Shown piece after piece: positions 9,159-21,534 of a stretch of DNA of 64,000 nt. The notes beneath the pieces are model-generated. The model was not told the origin of the DNA. It saw only the letters and a program-made list of their open reading frames with translations, and did no database searches. Position numbers and translations under genes: made by a program. The DNA lies in assembly GCA_958510825.1 (NCBI GenBank), contig OY294049.1, forward strand, positions 36,918,774 to 36,982,773, given 5' to 3'. How positions within the stretch are numbered: the first letter of the stretch is position 1; each line of letters starts with the position of its first letter. The stretch comes from Brachypterus glaber. Lineage: Eukaryota > Arthropoda > Insecta > Coleoptera > Kateretidae.

Positions 9159-11461
9159 TGTACCGCGTTTTCCTGTCTAGAATAAGTAAAAACTAAAAAA
9201 TTATCAGGCGCTGCCCTGGTTACTTATTATAGAAAAGAAAATGTACGGTTGCGATCGGCTAACTGGCATCAGTACGGGCACAGGGGTTCATGGATTAAAA
9301 ATTATGATAATAAGCTTAGTTTAACACCTTGGGCGCCAGAATCTTGTAAACATACATGTGCTTGGCAGTTTATGTGTTAAGATTCAAACACATAAAAAAT
9401 AATGTACTAGAATATTAATTATCTTTTACAGCATGTATAAACCTGAAAAATAACTATGATTTGAATAGATTTGTATATCTTGTGTTGATTATAATTTAAA
9501 CAAAAACTCAAATATGTGCTGTTACAATGTTTATTTAAAATGACAAGTAGACAACTTTAATTAATCATATTAATTAAAATAAAATTATAAATTACCAAAA
9601 GTATGGTGAAAAGACCCCATTGCGAAATATAAAAAAAATGTGGTGAACTACCCTATTGCAAAAATGTTAAAATATGTATACCAAAATTATTATGGTGAAT
9701 AACCTAAATAAAAACAGTAATATAAGTTATGTGTTAATAAGTGAAAAATAGTAATCTAGGCGTACGGCCCAAAGTTGCAACTTTGTTTACAAACCAACCT
9801 AGAATATTCATAATAAAATAGAGCACCTTAATAAATATTAAAATTTGAGAACTTGGATATTTTACCAAAAATAAATATAGTAAACCGCATTTTCATTATT
9901 TACACTAAAACTATAAAAACCTGTTAATTAAAGTTGTCCCTGGAACGACCAAATACGTTGTCCCACTCCCTGATGATGTACGTCACTGTGCAGAACATTT
10001 CCTTGTCCTTGCCTTGAGAACTCCTTACAAATTTGAACACGTTTGAAACTCAAACGCTTGAGGATCCATCGAAACGTTTGTAAACCTCTTGGCTTAAAAA
10101 CGGTACTGCAATTTACTGAACATCTTGAAAAATCTTGAAAACTCTTGAAAACTAATGTGGAAAATTGAAGAACACCTCAATGAAAATTGAAGTTAAAGTT
10201 GAAATGGAAAGCTTCGCCATCGATACTCGTAAAATTTGAGATAACGGTAACGTTGTAAAATATAAAAGCTTCACCAACAATATTCATAAAATTTGGGATA
10301 GAGGTATCGTCAAAACATTCGAAGAACGTTAGAACAGAAATGGAAAAGCTTCACCAACAATCTAGAAAGAAAGAACAGCGACTTTAGAACTCAGCCATCG
10401 ATATGAAAAATCGAAATCCGTAATTAGATTTAAAATAAACTTACCCAGTCCAAAACTGAATTAATTGGAGCAGTAAGTGCTGAATACTAGAATACTCTGC
10501 AGCCTGAAGCCTTCATCTGTACGCCTCTAATGAAAATAAAGAAAACAACGTGTTAAACACTTGTAACTTAGGTAACCAAAAAGCGACTTACTTTGAAAGA
10601 TGAATATTGTGGAATTTCCATTAAAACTGCTTGAACTAATTACGTAGGATTATACTACACTTCATTACAAACTTATTGCAACATTTTTACACAAACATAA
10701 ACCACGGATGGTTTCACAAAAATCAGATTCTGATTTTACGACCTGAACGCCATTGCTTGTCGTTTTGAAAAAGAACGCCACTCCCTTCAACTCCGGCAAG
10801 GTACAAAACTCCCCCCGTGGCGAAACTTGGAACTACGAACAACAAATCGATTTTGAGGGTAGGCAACACAAAAAACATCTATTCATAATCTCAATAATAC
10901 TTGAAAATAAAGAAAAAGAATACTCTAAATAAGTTTAAAATGCCTAGCCATACATCTAACAATCGTTTCATATGGTTTAAGAAATGATACAACGAAAATA
11001 AACCAACTTGAAGTCATCAGCTGACCATGCAATGCATACTGTATACCTGAATGCGGGTAGAAGTAAAACTAACCTCAAAATTAGGTAAACAATCTTTGAT
11101 AATGATTTTATCCGACTTCCAGAAGCTTTAGCTGTGATTAAAAAGGTAAGACTAGCTGAAAAACATCAGTAGCTAACTCAAGTACTGAATGTAGTAGATT
11201 ACTAGACGTTTGTTATTATATTTTAGGCTATCAAAAGTAAACACCAAAAATAAGACAAATTCTGTAATAAAAGAAAAATGACCCAGCAAATGGAATCAAG
11301 GACCATCGCAAGACTTCCACAAGACCATACAATAAGTCTGTACTCAATCTTATATGTGCAAATAGAAAGAAATACTAACTTCTGAAAAAATGGTAACATC
11401 GTATGATTACGTGACACAGATCAGGTAATCTTTAAAAACAGTGGCAGTCATAACTGCTACA
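9159..11461 (-). repeat. 5' LTR of the gypsy-like element
   Basis: This is the second 2303-bp copy and contains the element's promoter by position. It is followed by the right CTTT at 11462-11465. It carries C at 11287 where the other LTR has A at 2435. Confidence 0.93.
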
Positions 11462-11465
11462 CTTT

Positions 11466-12544
11466 TTTGCTCAGTTTTAAATGAAGAATCACCCTGCAGC
11501 ATTAAAATTTTATTGGTGCTTTTTTTTGTTCCCCATTCAATACGTCATCTTCGAAGGGCTCATTTCCGGACCAACCTTTATAGAAACTTTTTTTCATATT
11601 TTTGGATGTAGAATCACCTCTTAAATTTCGGTACGCGAGTTCTGGAACAGGCTGTAGGTATATTTTTTTGCAATGGGTAAACTCTATAGCTTTTATTATT
11701 ACGTACTTGCAGACATGGCGTGCAACATACCAACTTCTCCGCTCATATTTAGGGATTAAACTGAATATCCGAAGGGTACTGAGACGCAGAAAGCCGCAGT
11801 TGGTTGGAGTGGGGAGAAATCACAAATTGAATACTATCCAGGCGTAAAATATACGCCATGTTTGTAGCTAAGGGTTAGTTATGTGGATTGGCAAAAGGCC
11901 CTGTAAACGGTGAGGATTTATAAATTCCGATATTGCGAAAAAAAATTGCCCCAAACACATGAACTTAAAGCAGAACGTTTTTTAGGTAGTGTTGTTTTTT
12001 TTTGTGAATGTTGGTAATTTTCGGTATGATTATTATGTGTAAAGGTCTGAATTTAAAGGAAATTATGAATACAGTATTTATAACTACGGCAGTTGTTTAT
12101 CGTGTAAACGTAGTCATTGATACCAATCAAACTATAACCCTACTAATGATGGAAATTTGTATGCATGTAAATATTGCTTTTACTTTTATGAACTAATCCT
12201 TTGAACAACAAATCATTTTAAATGAGGCATGTGCTGCATTTCATACTAAATATTGTACATTTACATAATAATTATTGAAGGGCTTGGTGGATGAAGAGAT
12301 CATCTGACATAAATCTAGGATTGAGAAATATAGCCATTAGTTTAACTGGTTTATACTTTTTATTGATGAAATAATCGAATTTTTTCACACTCGCGCCTCT
12401 TACTTTATTTGTTTGCAGATAATATCTTTATCCACTACAATTAAATCTAGATGTCTGTAGATAGTAGATATATGGGAACCATAACTACAATGGTTATATA
12501 ACCAAAATTAGAAGTGTTTTACGAGTATCTCGCCAACATAAACA
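11466..12544. other. non-coding DNA with old dispersed repeats
   Basis: No exon is supported. The block at about 11575-11640 resembles 19607-19670, sharing ACTTTTTTTCATATTTTTGG, so both are copies of one dispersed repeat. Confidence 0.5.
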
Positions 12545-13271
12545 GTGAAATAATACATTTTTTTCACTACCAGCCTAAAACCACATCTTTATTACTGTTC
12601 TTTTCATTGGTAGAAATATTATTTCTCTACCTATGACGTCAGAAGTTCTAAAAATAATGAAATTGCACCATGGTTAATAATGAATTTTTATTCAGCTGTT
12701 TTGGCATCTGACGTTTCACTTAATTATTAAATCACATTGCTATTTACAAGTGTCTTTAGGCACCAAATTTATTTATTACATGATAAATTAAAAAATATTA
12801 ACTAAATTAGTACCTATAAAACATGTTTTACAAAAAACACTTCGAAAAGTGAAAATCATTGGTCCATCATATTCAATCATAGATTATACAACCCATATAT
12901 TACCATAAGGATCATAGATTACTAGAGGTACAACCCCCATATATTGGTTTTTGAGGCAATAGATTCTCCCTCACAGTTTTCGCTTGTCCCCTATTTCTGG
13001 GGGAGTACCAGAATCATCATTTTGCATTTCACTTTCCATTTTTATATATTTTATTATACTTAACACGGAAACACTTTCTAACTTAATAATTTTAGCAGAT
13101 CAACAGAAAATTTCTGCCAGAAATGTTAAGTTATTCATTTGTTTTTTTAATGGCCGCGAACGGCCAGCGTGATATTTTAAATGTATAAGCTTTTTCATTA
13201 AATTTTAGTAAAATAAATAAATAAATAGCTAATTAATTGTACTGGTAGTGAAAAAAATACTATATTTTCCA
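12545..13271. mobile_element. terminal-inverted-repeat element, family 1
   Basis: Arms at 12545-12573 and 13242-13271 are inverted copies sharing TTTTTTCACTACCAG. The core has no transposase frame, so this is a non-autonomous element or the remains of one. Confidence 0.5.
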
Positions 13272-13388
13272 CGTGAGTGAAGATTTAACATTTTAGACCG
13301 CGTCTTGCGGGCTTCGCGCTAGCGCGCTCATCCCGCAATTTGACGCAGGTCAAAAATGTTAAACTTCTCTCACTTGGTAAATAATATA
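13261..13388. repeat. GC-cored inverted repeat
   Basis: The arms pair TTTAACATTTTAGACC with GGTCAAAAATGTTAAA, continuing outward through GTGAGTGAAG and CTTCTCTCAC. The core is CpG- and GCGC-rich. Confidence 0.55.
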
Positions 13389-13645
13389 CTATTTCTATTT
13401 TGCGGGTCTTATAAGCTCATAATCACACGCATTTTGCGTATTCTTATAGGCCCATAAGAGCTGTACTTTTTGTTCTTTTGGGTTGGCAACAGACCTGGCC
13501 TATCGCTTGACGTTTTCCGTGCAAATGTCAATGTCGCTTTAAAGTTGAATTTTCTACAAAATTTTGTGTTTAGGTTATTTTTACTATGTTAAAATTGTGG
13601 CTTGGTTAATTGCACTGAAATTTTAGAGCAAAACAGAAAAAATTG

Positions 13646-13767
13646 TATAAAGCACTCGTTTCATAACACGTTTTTAGCGCACGAGTACAAGTTTAGAAAA
13701 CGAGCCGCTTGCGGCGAGTTTACTAAAGTACTAGTATGTTATAAAACTAGTACTTTAATATACTATT
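13646..13767. mobile_element. small hairpin MITE (same type as 50823-50943)
   Basis: TATAAAGCACTCGTTTCATA on the left pairs with the right end, which contains TTATAAAACTAGTACTTTA. A GC-rich core lies between them. A relative with the same ends is in Psi intron 6. Confidence 0.5.
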
Positions 13768-13789
13768 ATACCTAATTAACTTTTTTTTA

Positions 13790-14176
13790 TTGTTTTTTAT
13801 GAAAGACGCGTTATTTACATGGCGCGATTTTGTATGCGCGGTAAACGTTTAGAGATGTATACCACGCGAAGTTTATGTTAGCGCGCTACATGTATAGCGC
13901 GGTGTTTTGCGCGGTTTTCCTCGTGTACCTTTTTTCTGCGCGGGTAATTTTACGCGGGAAAGGTGTTCCCGTCGGTATTAAATTGATTAAGGGTCAATTT
14001 TTTATTAGATGGATAAACTTTTGTTGAGTTATCTAACAGACAGTAGCTATAAAATGTTAAAAAATTAATAAATTTAATCGTTCATAAAAAACCGGCCCTT
14101 AATAATGGTTTAATAATGCTTTATTAAATCTAGAACTGCGCAGCAGCGAGAGATTTAAGAATTCGAGGCTATAATA
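13790..14176. other. GCGC-rich stretch then plain spacer
   Basis: At about 13800-13970 GCGCG/GCGCGG words recur many times in otherwise AT-rich DNA. I see no frame or promoter I could defend. Confidence 0.4.
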
Positions 14177-15297
14177 CCCTGATAACACACTTCATCCTAA
14201 GAAGGTTTTTTAATCGTTCCCTTGAAAAGTTTCTTAGCATAATGCTGTAAACATGCTAAGCATGTTCTTAAAAGGTGCACTGCTGTAGTAGCATAAGTGC
14301 TTCTACTCTAAACATTCTTAGCATGATTAGAGTATTTTGCTAAGAATATTCCCAATACATATTCTTAAAATATTCTAATGGGAATATTTTTAGAATAATG
14401 CTATAGTGCACATGCTAAGCATGATTAGAGTATTTTGCTAAGAATATGCTCAAATACATATTCTTAAAATATTCTAATGGGAATGTTTTTAGAATAGTAA
14501 TATGGAGTTATATTATTTTAATTTTATTAGGTTAGAATTACAAATATTCTTAAAATTGTAGTTAATAACATAAGTTTTACCGTAGTAGTAGTAGAAATGG
14601 ATGCATTTTTAGACATAAAGTCATTATTATATAGTTTTAGACAAAAAATTAAAATTATTATTTTTTGAAATGATAATTATTTACTATTTTTTTCTCTAAA
14701 CATTGGATTTTTGTGTGGCGCATGATTTTTATGTTTGGTACAAAGTTTACTTTCACAGTAAAACTGCATATCCCATATGAATCTTACCTGATGGATGCTA
14801 TATCTAAAGATTTTTATATACTTTAATTATTAGGTTTATCACAAAGATGTAAAAATTTTCGCCATGTCCAAATTTATGATATCACTCCATAAAAAGGATA
14901 GAGTATTTTAAAATAAAATTGAAAGAAAGAGAAAAACTACATTAATGCAGAATTCTGAAACGCCTACCTACTTTGTTTGCGCATGCGCAATATTCAATAT
15001 TATTACTTAAATGCATCAAATTAGAATATTTTTAGAAGCATGCTAAGAATATTCTTAAAAGTACATGTACCTACTTCTAAGAATATTCTTAACATGCTTC
15101 TTAAAACATTCTTATTTGATGCAGAGGCTTTTAAGAACCTTCTTAGGAACTCCCAGCACGATTAAAACGGTATCCTTTGCATTTCTTTAATCGTTCTTAG
15201 AATATCCTGAGCAAAATAGAAATGCTTCTAAGAAGCATGCTGTACTTCCGGCTATTTATTTTAAGAATATTCTTAGAAGGTTTTGTTGCTATCAGGG
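14177..15297. mobile_element. TA-flanked element with CCCTGATA ends
   Basis: The ends CCCTGATARCA are inverted copies flanked by TA (14175-14176 and 15298-15299). The 1121-bp body has no transposase frame. It is built largely from AAGAATATTCTTA-like palindromes, and a unit of about 98 bp is repeated in tandem (from about 14316 and 14414). The superfamily is not certain; TA duplication suggests a Tc1/mariner-like or related group. Confidence 0.7.
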
Positions 15298-15315
15298 TAG
15301 TCTTCCCTACCGTAG

Positions 15316-15775
15316 TTTATATATTAGTTTTTTCACTACTAGCGCTATTTAACTATTTTCAAATAATAAAATAAAGTATTAACAGAAATTATATTTCTTA
15401 AAATTTTCATAAAAATCAAGTAGCCTTGATCAATGACATTTGCTCAAATAAATACTTTGAACTAACGTTTAAAAATTTAGTTTTTTTTTATTTTTTTTCA
15501 TAATATTTAGCTAATTATTGATTGTATTAATTGGTGATAATTATAACTAATTATATTTAATAAATAAAAAGTTATTTAAAGCTATTTTCTTGGGTTCAAT
15601 TAGTAAAAATTGCACAAAGAACTGAAACATCTAAAGTGACAGAAATCAATTGTTTATAAAATTTACTCCTACTAGGAGAGAAAAAATTATTATTGCTATA
15701 GGTGAAGAAAATTGATTTCACAGTCTGAAAATAATGGTTTGTTCTAAAGCTAGTAGTGAAAAATATATATTTTTA
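15316..15775. mobile_element. terminal-inverted-repeat element, family 1 relative
   Basis: TTTTTCACTACTAGC at about 15329-15343 is mirrored at 15749-15763. It resembles the arms at 12545 and 13242. It is AT-rich with no coding capacity. Confidence 0.5.
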
Positions 15776-16268
15776 TAAAATACTTAGGTATTCAATCTAA
15801 AAGGTAAACAAGAATCCACGCTGATAAATTATTCGGCATTTTTTTGAGGGATTCCTTTTTTTAATTAATATTTATTAATCCATTATAATTAGTCTAGTAC
15901 GCATGAAATTATTTTGCCTTCAATACTCTATCCATAACGTTAAAAAAACGGACAACTCTAACTTCCCACAATTCCTGTATATTCAAAAAATAATGTTATA
16001 GTTGATGCTTGTAAAACTGGTAATAACATATCTTTATGATTGATAGAAATAAATCAATAATTAATTTTATGCAATATTTTTAACACCTTTTCACTTTATT
16101 CTATTGCGCTTTACAATTAATATTTTAAACAAATAATTTTACCTTCCGAAAGTAAGCAATAACGTATTATTACAACATTTTTCCATATATTTATTATTAA
16201 CAATTGCTTTTAAAGCTTATAATTAAACAACTATATTTTTCTAAACAATTATTAATTTTTTATTATTA
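15776..16268. other. AT-rich spacer
   Basis: I see no gene, RNA gene or clear repeat structure here. Confidence 0.5.
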
Positions 16269-16811
16269 GTTAGGCAGCTAACTAAAAAAATGTGGACACA
16301 CCGAACAAAAGCACCATTTTTTTACAAACTTCCTATATCGTAAGCTTTTAATTTTGAGTAGGATCCACTTTACCCTACCACCCATGGCAGCCATCTTGAA
16401 AAATATTAAATTATGGGTCAGTTTCTATAATTTTATAGGGGAAAAATAGATTTTGCTGCAAGTTATATCATAGATAGTATGGGACAATAAGTCAGGATAT
16501 AAAAGTTTTTAAATCCTGCTACTTTCAGAGTAAGAGCTGATCAAGGAGGTCGCTGCATGAAAATATTGCTGTTTTCGGCCTTCCTAACTTTTATGGTTCT
16601 TGACCGATTTTAACCGTCAATGTTTTAATTAAAAGGCCTCTAAAAGTAGACAAAAATCGAAAAAAATTAAATTTTTTGTCCACTGTATTTTTTTGGAGTA
16701 AAATGGATCCTACTCAAAATCCAAAGCTTACGATATAGGAAGTTTGTAAAAAAATGGTGCTTTTGTCCGGTGTTTAAACATCTACTTAAAATGTGTGTTA
16801 ATCTGCCTAAC
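16269..16811. mobile_element. MITE with long terminal inverted repeats, TA-flanked
   Basis: The ends GTTAGGCAG...CTGCCTAAC are flanked by TA. The arms remain recognisable for about 110 bp, including AAAGCACCATTTTTTTAC and GATATAGGAAGTTTGTAA. The body of about 540 bp has no transposase frame. Confidence 0.75.
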
Positions 16812-17030
16812 TATATAGGTAGGTATTCGACTAAAAACAAAAATCACACTAACTTTTTCATGATTATTTCCTAAATCAGATTATTCAAAACTTTAAACCA
16901 CGACGAATCACACAATAATCCTATTAAAAATTAACCTGAAAAAGCTTTTACAATGTCTCAAGCCTTGAGTGCGCATAAACATAACTCCACCCTGCCCCAG
17001 GGAATGAAATTTTTTTTATATTATTATTGA

Positions 17031-17262
17031 AAGGAGGATGTCAGGAAACGGCGATTTTTGGCCTCGCTGCGGAACTTTTCTGACTCTTATAAAATCTTTG
17101 TTTGGGTCCTTAAAAGACAGAAAATAACTATTATTTTTCCTTTCACTTCTGGGAAAAATGATGGTTATTTTCTGTCTTTTAAGGACCCAAGCAATGATTT
17201 TATAAGGGTCAGAAAAGTTCCGCAGCAAGGCCAAAAATCGCCGTTTCCTGACATCCTCCTTT
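17031..17262. mobile_element. near-perfect snap-back hairpin MITE
   Basis: From AAGGAGGATG to CATCCTCCTT the two halves (arms about 105-110 bp, centre near 17147) are almost exact reverse complements. Both strands therefore show similar short frames, which are shadows of the palindrome and not genes. Confidence 0.85.
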
Positions 17263-18058
17263 AAAGGAGATAATTAGTGCCCTCGCCATTATTATTATGA
17301 AAAGAATGTTTTGAAGATGGGGCACGGCGGAGTTATGTTAATGCGGACTTAAACATGTTCGTAAGATATCTTAACAGCTGCAACCAAACATATCAATATA
17401 AACATAATATATTTGTAAAAACGTGTTTCCCAGATGAAAAAAAGTTTAAAATACGACGGATATTATTAAAATATAGAACCAAAATTCGATTTTATTTAGG
17501 AAATAGTCTGATCGAATAAACTTCGGTACGATATTTTTCCAGGAAATATTATTTCGTATTACCCTACATCAATTTGTCTCAGGATATTCCGAAAAGCAAC
17601 AAAAAAATATATTGCCGGCAAAATATCTTCCCTTAGTATATTATAACTGAATATTTCCTTCTTCAGAAGTGAGACATATTAATTTTCTTGGCACGTTTTG
17701 CATAGAAAGTTTGTAATTGGGTAGCAGTAAATTTGATAATACTTTGTTGGATTGTGAATGTAGAAATTTGCTGTCACCTACTGTGGATATTTTTTCCGGC
17801 TTTGTTGTCACATAAACTACAGTAGATAATAATTTTTAAAATAGCATAATTTTCGATTAAAAGACGATTTAAATAAACGTCGGCGTTTACCACCGCCTAA
17901 TTTGCTTTAGATTTAGTAAATAAACGTCGGCGCTACGCGCCTTCCACTTCCAAATCAATAAAGACTATTTTTTTGTTATTCTAAAGAAGAAAATATTTTT
18001 TTTGTGATTTTTGGATCTGGTCCAAATCGGATCGTCCAGAGACTGATTTTTCTTTAAG
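17263..18058. other. spacer or intron upstream of the ZP exons
   Basis: No exon is supported. TAAATAAACGTCGGCG occurs twice (about 17870 and 17920). A pyrimidine tract ending CTTTAAG at 18058 is the presumed 3' splice site for the next exon. Confidence 0.45.
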
Positions 18059-21000
18059 TTCGACAGGGAACGTTACGTGAATATCTTCCTCCATACAATA
18101 CTCAAAAACCAAGGCCGTTTGAAACTATTGGAACTACTGAAGAGACCGGTTACCCAGCAGCAGGAATCACTCCCCTTCCCCCATTTACACTGCCAGGGAG
18201 CTCCGAAATGGTAACAAGCAATGAAATTGCTGAAGGTGGTAAGATAGATGGAAAAATCACAATATTCCCGGGAACTGGTCCCACACAGCTACCAACTGGA
18301 AAGCCAGGATTTGCCACTGCTCCCCCACCAGGATTTACGACCGGTCCACCAACTGGTTATACTTATCCTAGAGGTAAACCAGAGTTTCCTACTGTATCTC
18401 CACCAAAGTATAGTACAACGCAACAACCTGAATACGTAACTGGTAAGAGAATAATATTTTGCAACTTCAATCACCATAAACAGAAAACTCCTTCCTCGAC
18501 TTTTTCTAGCATAAGCCAAATTACATGTTCTTTAGAAAGAAAAATTATATCTGATGTTAGTCTTGTCTAATGTTAGGTTTTTATCAAAATTTACTAAACA
18601 TAGTGGCGTACAATGCAGCGATGTAATTTGGAAGTTTCACCCCAGGTTTTGAGTTTAAAACTATTTTCCGATTTAGCCTAATTTCGTATTTTCGAATTTT
18701 TAAGATCTATTTATGTTTTAGGCCGAACAGAACAAACCAGGTTTACAACTGGATTTCCCACTCAACAACCTGAAGGATTCACAACAAAACAAACATACCC
18801 AACTTCTGGATATTCTACTGAAGCTCCAGGATATACCACAGCAGCCCCAGGATATTCCACAGTAGCCCCAGGATATTCCACAGGTGCCCCAGGATATTCT
18901 ACGGTTGCTCCAGGATATTCCACTGGCGCTCCAGCATATTCCACGGCAACTCCAGGATATTCGACTGAAGGAGAAACAGGAGTTCCAGCGCAAACAACTC
19001 CCAGGTACACGGAAGGTACTCCAAGTCCTCAAACTTATCCAAGTAGTCCACCAGGTGGTTATCCAACTAGTCAGCCTGCAGGATTTACAACAGGACAACC
19101 TTATGTACAGCCAGGATCAACAGGACTTCCAACACAACAACCAGGTAAAAAAATCCTAAAATTTAGTTATCCATAGTAACTAAATTTTTAATGAATAAAC
19201 AAGCCGAGAATATATGTAATGCTACGCATTCCATTATACATTATTCACAGTAAATAGTATATTGCATTTTTTAAAATCAATTTTATGTTCACTACGGCCT
19301 CTTAAAGAATAAAACTTTTTAAGGGACCGTAGCTCCCTTAAAAGCGATTTGTAGATATCTGTGTATGCGAACTTTTTTTATAAATTTTAATGTACTCTTT
19401 TTATGTATTTTTAATTAGAGATTAATATGGTATTGAGAAAATGTCAAAAAATCTATAGATAAAAAAGTTTGGGCCCCTGATTAAAATTACCAAATAAAAA
19501 TTACATAAAATGATAACATTTATCAACGTTAAGGCATGTGCAAAAACTCGTTACTGTGGTTTATAGTGTTCCAGAGATATTAAATAAAAATTACTTTTCA
19601 GATGTACCCTTTAAAGGAACTTTTTTTCATATTTTTGGACCTAGAATTGCCCCTTAAAATTTTTGAATCACCCTGTATAGGGAATTAAATTTATTCTGCC
19701 AACCATAAAACAAAAAACAAATGAGCATCAACTTTTAGATAGATTCTGCGCCAAGTTTATATGATTTCAATAATCCTTTTTACAGGTGTTACGATTCCTG
19801 AGGCACAAACTGAAGTTTACTCTACGCCCGGATTCCCAACTCCCGGTCGAGATCTTTCCACACCGAACCAACCCACACGTCTACCGATCTCTGAAGCTAC
19901 TCCTACACAGCCTCCGCAATCCACTGAATATTTCACATCTGCAATAGAAACTTCACCAGGATCGGTGTCTCCCGGCATCCCTACCGAATCTCCCGAAATT
20001 AATACAGTTCCCACAGGTAAATCACCAGAATCAGGAGACAACACAGGAACAGGTACAGCTATTGATGAGGATCTAAAACATCCACCACATATTCATGCTA
20101 TAGATGTTCAATGTGGTAAAGAAATGATGACTATAAATATTGAGTTTAATAGACAATTCGACGGTATTATTTACTCTAAGGGATTCTACAGCAACCCAGA
20201 TTGCAGATATGTACAAGAAAATTCAGGACAGACTAAATATTCGTTTACTGTTAGCCTCAACACTTGCGGAACAGAGTTCGTAAACGCTTTTGATACTGAA
20301 GGCCAATCGTACTTACAAAACGTATTGGTAATTCAAAATGAAGCTGGCATACAGGAGGTTTGGGATGTCATCAGATCAGTACGTTGTTTGTGGGAAGGCA
20401 GCTTAAAGGACACACTCAGTGTAGCTCTAAGCGTGGGTATGTTAACACAAGAAATCGTTACGTTTAGTGGAGACACTGCCATGGCTAGACTGGATATACA
20501 GTTAGGTAAAGGCCCATTCGCTCCTCCAGCTGATGGTTTAGTTAAGATTGGAGAAATCATGACATTAGCTGTTTCTGTAAGCGGAGATCCAGGATTTGAC
20601 ATCCAAGTAAAAGACTGCAGAGCAACCGATTCTAGTAATACCAACATTGTTCCTCTCACCGACGAAAACGGTTGCGTACTCAAACCCAAACTCTTTGGTT
20701 CCTTCCAAAAGACTAGGGAAACTGGCAGCACCGGCGCTTCTATCATTGCCTACGCCTTCTTTAATGCCTTTAAGTTCCCCGATGTAATGGACTTGATGAT
20801 TGAGTGTAACATAGAATTATGTAAAACAGACTGTGAAGTTTGTCCAAATCCAGGGCAAATAGAACCAGGGCGCAGACGAAGAAGGCGTGATTTATCATAC
20901 TATAACCAAACTCAAGGAGATGGCGTCACGATGGGAAAACAAATTAGAGTAATCTTACCGGAAGATTTAAGTGACGGTAAAGCTATAATTAATTTAAGCA

Positions 21001-21137
21001 ACAGTGATGAAGGAATTTGTATTTCCACACAAAACTTTGTATTTTCATCTGCCATTTTGATCTCTTTATTAGTTTCGAGCTCATTTTTCAGTGTATATTT
21101 GTGGCTTCAAAATAAGCGTTTGTCTTTGAAATATTAA
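18059..21137 (+). CDS. ZP-domain, mucin-like transmembrane protein (5' partial)
   Basis: Three exons join in frame: 18059-18442 (128 codons), 18722-19144 (141 codons) and 19786-21137. Both introns are phase 1 and so is the first acceptor, so the two mucin exons are symmetrical and can be skipped or duplicated without a frameshift. They are Pro/Thr/Ser/Gly-rich with GYST(x)AP repeats. The last exon has a short Pro/Thr stretch and then a ZP domain beginning near IDVQCGKEMM, with paired cysteines. A basic furin-type site (RRRRRR) follows, then a hydrophobic anchor and a short cytoplasmic tail. Insect ZP proteins of this build (cuticlin/dumpy-like) are released by cleavage and polymerise in the apical extracellular matrix. 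No signal peptide exon is visible, so the 5' end lies upstream, perhaps beyond the window. AATAAA is at 21474-21479. Confidence 0.85.
19600..19755 (+). repeat. dispersed repeat in the ZP gene intron
   Basis: The part after 19678, with GGAATTAAATTTATTCTGCC and TGAGCATCAAC...AGATTCTGCGC, reappears reversed at about 44605-44685. The part before it resembles 11575-11640. Confidence 0.6.
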
Positions 21138-21534
21138 AATTTAATTTAAGCAGGGCCAGATTTACCAAAGTTTCCACCCAAGCCAATATACAATACAATA
21201 TAAAAAATGATGACCAAAGAAAAATGTCATCCACCGCTGCACTCACGAGTAACCTTTAGTCTCAGACCATGACCAAAAAAAGGTTGTCAACTAAAAAACT
21301 AAATATTTGACGCTCTATGTAATTGCCTGAATGGAAATCTGGCCTGGAATTTAACTTATAATTTAGTTTAATAATAACAAGTCCTGCCAATGTAGTTTTA
21401 TTAAGTTAATTTAAGTTATATTTTTAACAACAGTATTCCTTTAATCTTAACTTTGTGTATATGTATTAATGTAAATAAATTATAGTATTAGGACCTTTGA
21501 ACTATTTATTTCAAAAAGCTCCGCAACGTTTAAG

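Larger units (their letters stand above)
307..11461 (-). mobile_element. complete Ty3/gypsy-class LTR retrotransposon
   Basis: An 11.2-kb element reads right to left. The 5' LTR is 9159-11461 and the 3' LTR is 307-2609, both 2303 bp and both TG...CA. The order in the sense direction is LTR, primer-binding site, about 0.9 kb of leader, gag, pol (protease, reverse transcriptase, RNase H, integrase), about 0.84 kb of non-coding sequence, polypurine tract, LTR. Both reading frames are open along their full length, and the only LTR difference I noticed is at 2435 versus 11287, so the insertion is recent. There is no env-like frame between pol and the 3' LTR. The PR-RT-RH-IN domain order defines the Ty3/gypsy class; I do not assign a family. 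The long LTRs and long leader are unusual. Confidence 0.95.

Noticed and set aside
12008..12196. 62-codon frame with hydrophobic residues
   Set aside because: Random frame in AT-rich DNA; no splice context or recognisable motif.
17016..17264. similar short frames on both strands
   Set aside because: They are the two strands of one palindromic MITE.
18718..19098. 126-codon antisense frame
   Set aside because: It is the shadow of the repetitive mucin exon of the ZP gene.
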